From contig NZ_CP115300.1 of NCBI RefSeq assembly GCF_027625935.1, positions 2,294,001 through 2,358,000 of the forward strand: a stretch of DNA of 64,000 nucleotides, given 5' to 3'. Positions 56,702 to 64,000 of this stretch are shown piece by piece. Positions within the stretch are counted from its first letter, which is position 1. Every line of letters begins with the position of its first letter. The translations under genes and the position numbers were made by a program. Origin of the DNA: Streptomyces camelliae. GTDB lineage: Bacteria; Actinomycetota; Actinomycetes; Streptomycetales; Streptomycetaceae. The notes beneath the pieces are model-generated. The model was given only the letters and a program-made list of their open reading frames with translations. It searched no databases and had not been told where the DNA came from.

Positions 56702-58506
56702 ATGACGGTCCTGCCTGACGACGGGCTCTCACTGGCCGCCGAGTTCCCTGACGCGACGCACGAGCAGTGGCAACGCCTGGTCGAGGGCGTACTGCGCAAG
56801 TCGGGCAAGGAAGTCTCGGGCACGGCAGCTGAGGACGCCCTGTCCACGACGCTGGAGGACGGGCTGCGCACCCGGCCCCTCTACACCGCGCGCGATGCCG
56901 CGCCCGACGCCGGCCTGCCCGGCTTCGCCCCGTATGTGCGCGGCGGCCGCCCCGAGGGCAGCATCGCCGGCGGCTGGGACGTACGGCAGCGGCACGCGGC
57001 ACCCGTCGACACAGCGGCCGCCGTGCTGACCGACCTGGAGAACGGCGGCACCTCCCTGTGGCTGGTGCTCGGCGAGGGCGGCTTCCCGGTCGCCGACCTG
57101 CCCCGCGCCCTCGACGGTGTCTACCTCGACCTGGCGCCGGTCGTCCTCGACGCGGGCCGCGACACCGAGGCCGCCGCCGAGGCACTGCTGGCGCTGTACG
57201 CCGAGAAGGGCGTGGCCTGCGAGGCCGTACGCGGCAACCTGGGCGGCGACCCGCTCGGCTACGAGGCCCGCACCGGTACCGCCCTCGGCTTCGCGCCGTA
57301 CGCCGCCCTGGCCGCGCGCTGCGCCGAGCGGTACCCGGGCCTGCGCGCCCTCACCGTCGACGCGCTCCCGTACCACGAGGCGGGCGGCTCGGCCGCGCAG
57401 GAGCTGGGCACCTCCCTCGCCACCGGCGTGGCCTACCTCCGCGAGCTGACCGAGGCCGGCCTCGGCGTCGAACAGGCCGCCGCCCAGCTGGAGTTCCGCT
57501 ACGCGGCCACCGCCGACCAGTTCCTGACCATCGCCAAGCTGCGCGCCGCGCGCCGGCTGTGGGCCCGGGTCGCGGAAGTCTGCGGCGCGCCCGGCGCCCA
57601 GGTGCAGCACGTGGTGACCTCGCCGGTGATGATGAGCCGCCGCGACCCCTGGGTGAACATGCTCCGCACGACGGTCGCGACACTGGCCGCCGGGGTGGGC
57701 GGCGCCGACTCCGTCACCGTGCTGCCGTTCGACCACGCGCTCGGCCTGCCCGACGCGTTCGCCCGCCGTATCGCCCGCAACACGTCGACCATCCTGGTGG
57801 AGGAGTCGCATCTGGCCCGGGTCATCGACCCGGCGGGCGGTTCCTGGTACGTCGAGACGCTGACCGACGAACTCGCCCGGTCCGCCTGGGAGTTCTTCCG
57901 GTCGATCGAGCGCGACGGCGGCCAGGCGGCCGTGCTGCGCTCCGGCCGGCTGCGCACCGACCTCGCGACGACCTGGGCGGAGCGTTCCAAGAAGCTCGCC
58001 AGGCGCCGCGAACCCATCACCGGCGTCAGTGAGTTCCCGCTGCTGTCGGAGAAGCCCGTGGAGCGCGCGCCCGCGCCCGAGCCGCCGTCCGGCGGACTGC
58101 CCCGGGTGCGCCGCGACGAGGCGTACGAGGAGCTGCGCGCCCGCTCCGACGCCCACTTCGCGACGACCGGCGCCCGCCCCCGGATCTACCTCGCCACCCT
58201 CGGCCCGGCCGCCGAGTACACCGCGCGCGCGACCTTCGCCGCCAACCTCTTCCAGGCGGGCGGCATCGAGCCGGTCACCGAGGGAAGCTTCGAGGAGAGC
58301 GGCGCCACCGAGGCCGTACTGTGCGCCGGCGACGGCCGGTACGCCGAACAGGCCGAGCAGACCGCCGCGTCGCTGCGCGCGGCCGGCGCCCGGCAGGTGT
58401 TCCTCGCCGGCCGGGGCGACTACGCCGGCATCGACGCGTATGTCTTCACGGGCTGCGACGCCGTGGACATCCTGTCCTCGACCCTCGACCGCATGGGAGT
58501 GTCCTG

Positions 58507-58507
<1 letters not shown>
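56702..58507 (+). CDS. mutA: Methylmalonyl-CoA mutase small subunit
   Basis: 601 aa. Barrel domain with the partner-type sequence ([20 protein letters not shown]) and C-terminal Rossmann domain that lacks the DxHxxG cobalamin motif ([20 protein letters not shown]), as usual for this non-catalytic subunit. First gene of mutA-mutB-meaB, with the stop overlapping the mutB ATG by one base. Confidence 0.95.
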
Positions 58508-60681
<2,174 letters not shown>

Positions 60682-60695
60682 CGGAGGCTCTCGGG

Positions 60696-61736
60696 GTGGC
60701 ATCGATCGATCTCGACACGTATGTGAAGGGCGTGCTGGACGGCAGGCGGGCACTGGTGGCCCGCGCCATCACCCTGGTGGAGTCCACTCGCCCCCAACAC
60801 CGCGTCCTGGCACAGCAGTTGCTGACGCAGCTCCTGCCGCACAGCGGCCGGGCACGCCGGATCGGTGTGAGCGGGGTGCCGGGTGTCGGCAAGTCGACGT
60901 TCATCGACGCGTTCGGCACGATGCTGACGTCACTGGGCCACCGGGTCGCGGTCCTCGCGGTCGACCCTTCCTCGACCCGCACGGGCGGCTCCATCCTGGG
61001 GGACAAGACCAGAATGGAGCGCCTGTCGGTGGACCCGGCAGCCTTCGTCCGCCCCTCCCCCAGCGCGGGCACACTGGGCGGGGTCGCGAAGGCCACCCGG
61101 GAGTCGATGGTCGTGATGGAGGCGGCCGGCTACGACGTGATCCTCGTGGAGACGGTGGGTGTGGGCCAGTCGGAGACCACGGTCGCGGACATGGTCGACA
61201 CCTTCCTGCTCCTGACCCTCGCCCGCACCGGCGACCAGCTCCAGGGCATCAAGAAGGGCGTCCTGGAACTGGCCGACGTCATCGCCGTCAACAAGGCGGA
61301 CGGACCCCACGAGCGGGACGCGCGGGCAGCCGCGCGGGAGTTGACCGGCGCCCTGCGCCTGATGCACGGCAAGGACGCTTTCTGGACCCCGCCGGTCCTG
61401 CACTGCAGCGCCCGCGAGTCCACGGGTCTGGACACGGTGTGGGAACGCCTGGAGCAGCACCGGACCCTGCTGGACTCCACCGGCCGCCTCACCGCCAAGC
61501 GCCGCGACCAGCAGGTGGAGTGGACCTGGTCGATGGTCCGCGACGAACTCCTCGGCCGCCTGCACGCGGCTCCGGCGGTACGGGCGGCTGCGCCGGGCCT
61601 GGAACAGCGGGTCAGGGAGGGCACGTTGACGGCAACCCTGGCGGCGGAACGGATCCTGGCCGCGTTCGAGGGGGGTACGGAGGGTTCGGCGGGATCGGCG
61701 GGATCGGCGGGATCGGCGGGATCGGCGAACTCCTGA
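60696..61736 (+). CDS. meaB: MeaB/ArgK-type G-protein chaperone of methylmalonyl-CoA mutase
   Basis: 346 aa. P-loop [34 protein letters not shown], switch [15 protein letters not shown] and NKAD. It gates cobalamin loading and protects the mutase. GTG 60696 follows GCGGAGG by 8 bases; the frame is open upstream but overlaps mutB. The last 17 residues are a Gly-Ser-Ala repeat from a 9-bp tandem repeat, not seen in most relatives. Confidence 0.93.
   Translation: MASIDLDTYVKGVLDGRRALVARAITLVESTRPQHRVLAQQLLTQLLPHSGRARRIGVSGVPGVGKSTFIDAFGTMLTSLGHRVAVLAVDPSSTRTGGSILGDKTRMERLSVDPAAFVRPSPSAGTLGGVAKATRESMVVMEAAGYDVILVETVGVGQSETTVADMVDTFLLLTLARTGDQLQGIKKGVLELADVIAVNKADGPHERDARAAARELTGALRLMHGKDAFWTPPVLHCSARESTGLDTVWERLEQHRTLLDSTGRLTAKRRDQQVEWTWSMVRDELLGRLHAAPAVRAAAPGLEQRVREGTLTATLAAERILAAFEGGTEGSAGSAGSAGSAGSANS
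61682..61726 (+). repeat. 9-bp tandem repeat in the meaB 3' end
   Basis: Four perfect copies of GGGATCGGC (61691-61726) preceded by one variant copy. They encode Gly-Ser-Ala repeats and could vary in number without changing frame. Confidence 0.9.
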
Positions 61737-61741
61737 GGACG

Positions 61742-61875
61742 TCATGGGATCCGGCCCTGCTGGACGCGATGGACGCCGAACACGTCGGCATCGCCCCGCT
61801 CGTCGACACCATCGACGCCGTGATGGCCGACCTGGAGCACGGACCCGAACGCGTAGCGGCCGTGGTCGACGTGCC
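61742..61875 (+). pseudogene. Fragment of a hemerythrin-like protein
   Basis: The stretch encodes WDPALLDAMDAEHVGIAPLV then DTIDAVMADLEHGPERVAAV, the first two helices of HHE-type domains. It lacks a start of its own and continues the meaB region in another frame; afterwards the sequence no longer resembles the family. Only the first third remains. Confidence 0.45.
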
Positions 61876-62246
61876 GGCGGACCGGCGATGGTCCGTCGGT
61901 GAGGTGCGCGGCGTCAGGGCCGTGAGCGGGGTCTGGACCTCGCCGGCGCCTTCGAGGCGGGTGAACCGCAAGAACATGGCGGCCGGGGCAGGAAGCCTCG
62001 GCAGGTGTCGAAGAGGACGGGCCCGTAGAGGCCCGAGCCCGCGCCGAGGTCGGTGACGGCGGTTCGGAGGCCGTGGTCTCCAGACGACCGGTGCCGCCGC
62101 CGTTGACGGACTCCGGCGGCGCCGCCCGTCGTACGGCCGAGATCACGGCCTCAGGCCTGCGCCGGAGTTCGTGCCGCCCTCTTGTCCCGGAACGCACCGC
62201 CCTGACCAGGCCCGGAGCGTGCCGGGAAAGAATTTTTCCGGGTGCC
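61876..62246. other. No intact gene seen
   Basis: Both strands have open frames, but none shows steady codon bias. A minus-strand piece around 61990-62060 encodes TDLGAGSGLYGPVLFDT, which resembles a methyltransferase glycine loop, so there may be debris of such a gene. Confidence 0.4.
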
Positions 62247-62273
62247 TGTCACATCCTGGTGAGCCGGTTCGTC
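62247..62273 (+). promoter_or_regulatory. ECF41-type sigma promoter
   Basis: TGTCACA (62247-62253), a 16-base spacer and CGTC (62270-62273) match the ECF41 consensus TGTCACA-N16-CGTC exactly. It lies 45 bases before the CMD-family start. ECF41 sigma factors normally control a neighbouring COE gene (CMD, oxidoreductase or epimerase). Confidence 0.75.
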
Positions 62274-62318
62274 AGTGCGGTGAAGTTGTTGATCAGGTTG
62301 ATGCGAAGGAGTGCAGTC

Positions 62319-62807
62319 GTGACGGACACCTCGATCTCCCGGATGCCGAACCCGGCCGAGTTCGTACCCGAGCTGAACGACATCAGCGCCGCTCTGTTCA
62401 GGGCCACCGGCAACCGCTCGGTGCCGCGCACCACGATGAGCCTTGTCCACCTGCGTGCTGGGCAGATCGTCGGCAACACCTATCTGACGATCCTGAACAC
62501 CGGCTTCCTGCGAAAGGCCGGGGTGTCCGAGGAGCGCATCACCGCCGTCTCGTCCTGGCAGGACGCCTCGTACTTCAGCGACGCCGAACGTGCCGCCCTG
62601 GCCTTGGTGGAGGCCACCCTCCAGCCCGCGCCGCAGGGCAAGGAGCGCGTCTCCGACGAACTGTACGCCGAGGTCGCGAAGCACTACGACGAGAAGGCGC
62701 TGGCCACCCTCACCATCGCGATCGGCCAGATCAGCTTCTTCATCGCCCTGGCCGTCATCGGCAAGCCGCAGCCGGTCAGCTCTCTCGCCGACCAGCAGTG
62801 GGACTGA
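62319..62807 (+). CDS. AhpD/CMD-family protein without the CxxC
   Basis: 162 aa. RTTMSLVHLRAGQIVGNTYL matches the family helix RxSQINGCxxC, but the two cysteines are replaced (residues 53-56 NTYL). The rest is well conserved: SEERITAVSSWQDASYFSDA, AEVAKHYDEKALATLTIAIG. So the disulfide reductase or peroxidase activity should be lost, while the fold is retained. GTG 62319 has AAGGAG 8 bases upstream. The promoter is of ECF41 type but no sigma gene adjoins. Confidence 0.82.
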   Translation: MTDTSISRMPNPAEFVPELNDISAALFRATGNRSVPRTTMSLVHLRAGQIVGNTYLTILNTGFLRKAGVSEERITAVSSWQDASYFSDAERAALALVEATLQPAPQGKERVSDELYAEVAKHYDEKALATLTIAIGQISFFIALAVIGKPQPVSSLADQQWD

Positions 62808-62967
62808 CCTGATCCTTCCAGGAGCGCGGCTGCGGCATCGCTCATCTCCGCTCCCCCTCCGTATGGGCATCCCAAAACGCTGTAGCAGTCGACGAGTTGA
62901 GGCTCTGCCGATTTGACAGCGTCCGGCCGCAGCCCCAACCTAATGCTCATGGCACCCATTTTCAATA

Positions 62968-63060
62968 CAGGAAGTGGGCGGCAAGACGACCCTGTCGGCC
63001 CTCTTCTCCCGTCACCTGGCGCGCTCAGGCGCGCCGGTCGTCGCGATCGACGGGGTGGTG
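62968..63060 (+). pseudogene. Fragment of a ParA/ArsA-like ATPase
   Basis: The frame reads EVGGKTTLSALFSRHLARSG then APVVAIDGVV, the Walker A region of MinD/ArsA-like ATPases (normally GKGGxGKTTLSA ... AIDAD). The upstream Lys-Gly part and everything after are missing. It is a short scrap in a gap of about 410 bases (62808-63219) that otherwise shows no gene. Confidence 0.45.
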
Positions 63061-63219
63061 CGCAGCACTGCTGAACCGCAACGCGGTCACCGGACAGGGC
63101 GCCCTGCCCGGTGCACCGGCCTGACGTTCGTCGGCCATCACCGGGCACCGCAAGGCTTTTGGCGATGGCGGGTGGCAAGCCTGTGGCGGTTCGGTCCTGC
63201 GCGGCGACTGATCGTTTCG

Positions 63220-63924
63220 TTACTGCTCGTCGCGCACGGCGAGCCGTTCGGCGATCGCGGTCTTGACCGTCTCATGCAGCTCGTCCGACGTGAAGCCGAG
63301 GTTGCGCAGGATCTGCGCGGCCGGGCTTTCCTCGACCCGGATCAGACCCAGCAGCGTGTGTTCCGTGCCGACCCAGTCGTGACCGAGGTCGGCCGACGCG
63401 CGGCGCGCCAGCTCGATGGCCTCCTTGCTCTCCGGACGGAACGCGATGTGACCCCGCAGCGCCTTCTCCCCGGCCGGCGGCATCGCTTCCTCGATCGCGT
63501 CACGGACGCGTTGCTCCGACTCGGCTTTCGCCACCAGCACCTCGTACGCCAGGCCCCGCGGTTCGCCGAGCAGGCCGAGCAGCATGTGTTCGGTGCCGAT
63601 GAAGTCGTGCTTGTGGGTTCGGGCGGCCTCCTGCGCCAGCACGATGCTGTGCCGGTTCAGGTTGGTGAACCGCTCGAACGCGGCGGGCGCGTGGCGTTGC
63701 TGGGCGGCCTGTTTGGACACCCCGATGGCGTCGCCGATCTCGGTCCATGACGCGCCGCTCCGCTTGGCCTTGCTGACGTAGTGATCGATGAGCTGGTCAC
63801 CGAGGTCGGACAGCGTCTGGGCGCGAAGTCGCGCCTCGCTGATGCGGGCCAGTTCGTCGGCGCCGGGAAGTTCCTCGTCGAGACGGGCGATCAGATCTGC
63901 GAGGTTGATGTCGAGTGGGCTCAT
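63220..63924 (-). CDS. HTH plus Clp-N domain protein
   Basis: 234 aa. Residues 1-80 contain a helix-turn-helix (ASWTEIGDAIGVSKQAAQQR). Residues 90-225 are a ClpA/ClpC N-domain with two repeats: NRHSIVLAQEAARTHKHDFI with GTEHMLLGLL, and IELARRASADLGHDWV with GTEHTLLGLI. No AAA domain. It may bind its own promoter palindromes and use the Clp-N fold to sense substrates or recruit Clp. Widespread in actinobacteria but poorly studied. Confidence 0.85.
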   Translation of the reverse strand: MSPLDINLADLIARLDEELPGADELARISEARLRAQTLSDLGDQLIDHYVSKAKRSGASWTEIGDAIGVSKQAAQQRHAPAAFERFTNLNRHSIVLAQEAARTHKHDFIGTEHMLLGLLGEPRGLAYEVLVAKAESEQRVRDAIEEAMPPAGEKALRGHIAFRPESKEAIELARRASADLGHDWVGTEHTLLGLIRVEESPAAQILRNLGFTSDELHETVKTAIAERLAVRDEQ

Positions 63925-63925
63925 G

Positions 63926-63972
63926 CGTCAATCGTAAATTGACGACCCCTCGGCGTCAACTTGTAATTGACG
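63926..63972. promoter_or_regulatory. Twin palindromes upstream of the Clp-N/HTH gene
   Basis: Two 19-base palindromes of the form CGTCAA-N7-TTGACG at 63926-63944 and 63954-63972, 28 bases apart, starting 2 bases before the ATG. The inner parts also agree (TAAATTGACG and GTAATTGACG). They look like autoregulatory operators. Confidence 0.75.
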
Positions 63973-64000
63973 ATTGTTTCTGTCGCCGGCCCCCGCACTG

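Overview
The window is high-GC, with G/C-rich third codon positions, many GTG starts and operons packed with 1-4 nt overlaps. Its genes (das chitin-sugar locus, SepF-like protein, DUF5999 and DUF6099 families, a kdp operon with kdpF, mutA-mutB-meaB) are those of a Streptomyces chromosome. No rRNA, tRNA or CRISPR array was seen.

Layout. 0-12.5 kb is a potassium region: a minus-strand operon (27-aa membrane peptide, kdpF, kdpA, kdpB, kdpC, then kdpE and a kdpD cut by the window edge), a second complete kdpD, remnants of a DUF4118 protein and of a CPA1 Na+/H+ antiporter, and an APC-type permease. An 11-bp-period direct repeat (TTGACGG-N4-CTTACGG and variants) occurs six times in the gaps of this region and may be the KdpE box. 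13-17.8 kb is scarred: a 5'-truncated EamA transporter, a LysR gene, a GNAT gene with a run-on tail, the 3' end of a PLP decarboxylase and a decayed TnpB gene. 17.8-23.7 kb is a das-type N-acetylglucosamine/chitobiose locus (dasA-B-C-D and a divergent DasR-like gene) with three dre-like operators; a 223-bp MITE-like element sits between dasA and dasB. 23.8-28 kb pairs a DyP peroxidase carrying a hemopexin-like C-terminus with a secreted GlxA-type copper radical oxidase.

29.8-37.3 kb looks like an aromatic-acid CoA pathway, most likely for 2-aminobenzoate: CoA ligase, PaaX-type regulator, fused monooxygenase/OYE reductase, enoyl-CoA hydratase, acyl-CoA dehydrogenase and RidA. Two of its promoter regions share a 27-bp element containing TGAC-N4-GTCA. 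38.2-40.6 kb holds arginine deiminase and a catabolic-type ornithine carbamoyltransferase with two ARG-box-like sites. 40.7-47.2 kb has an SPFH coiled-coil protein, a proline-rich reading frame and a NAD-kinase-like protein, convergent with the Hen1-Pnkp RNA repair pair.

47.2-56.6 kb contains housekeeping and hypothetical genes: lipoprotein, CbrC-family protein, F420-type oxidoreductase, DUF6099, MazG, AAA ATPase, SepF-like protein, GT-C-like membrane protein and a YceI/MarR pair. 56.7-61.7 kb encodes methylmalonyl-CoA mutase and its MeaB chaperone. The right end has an AhpD/CMD-family protein that has lost its CxxC and sits behind an ECF41-type promoter without a sigma gene nearby, gene fragments, and a Clp-N/HTH protein preceded by two identical-architecture palindromes.
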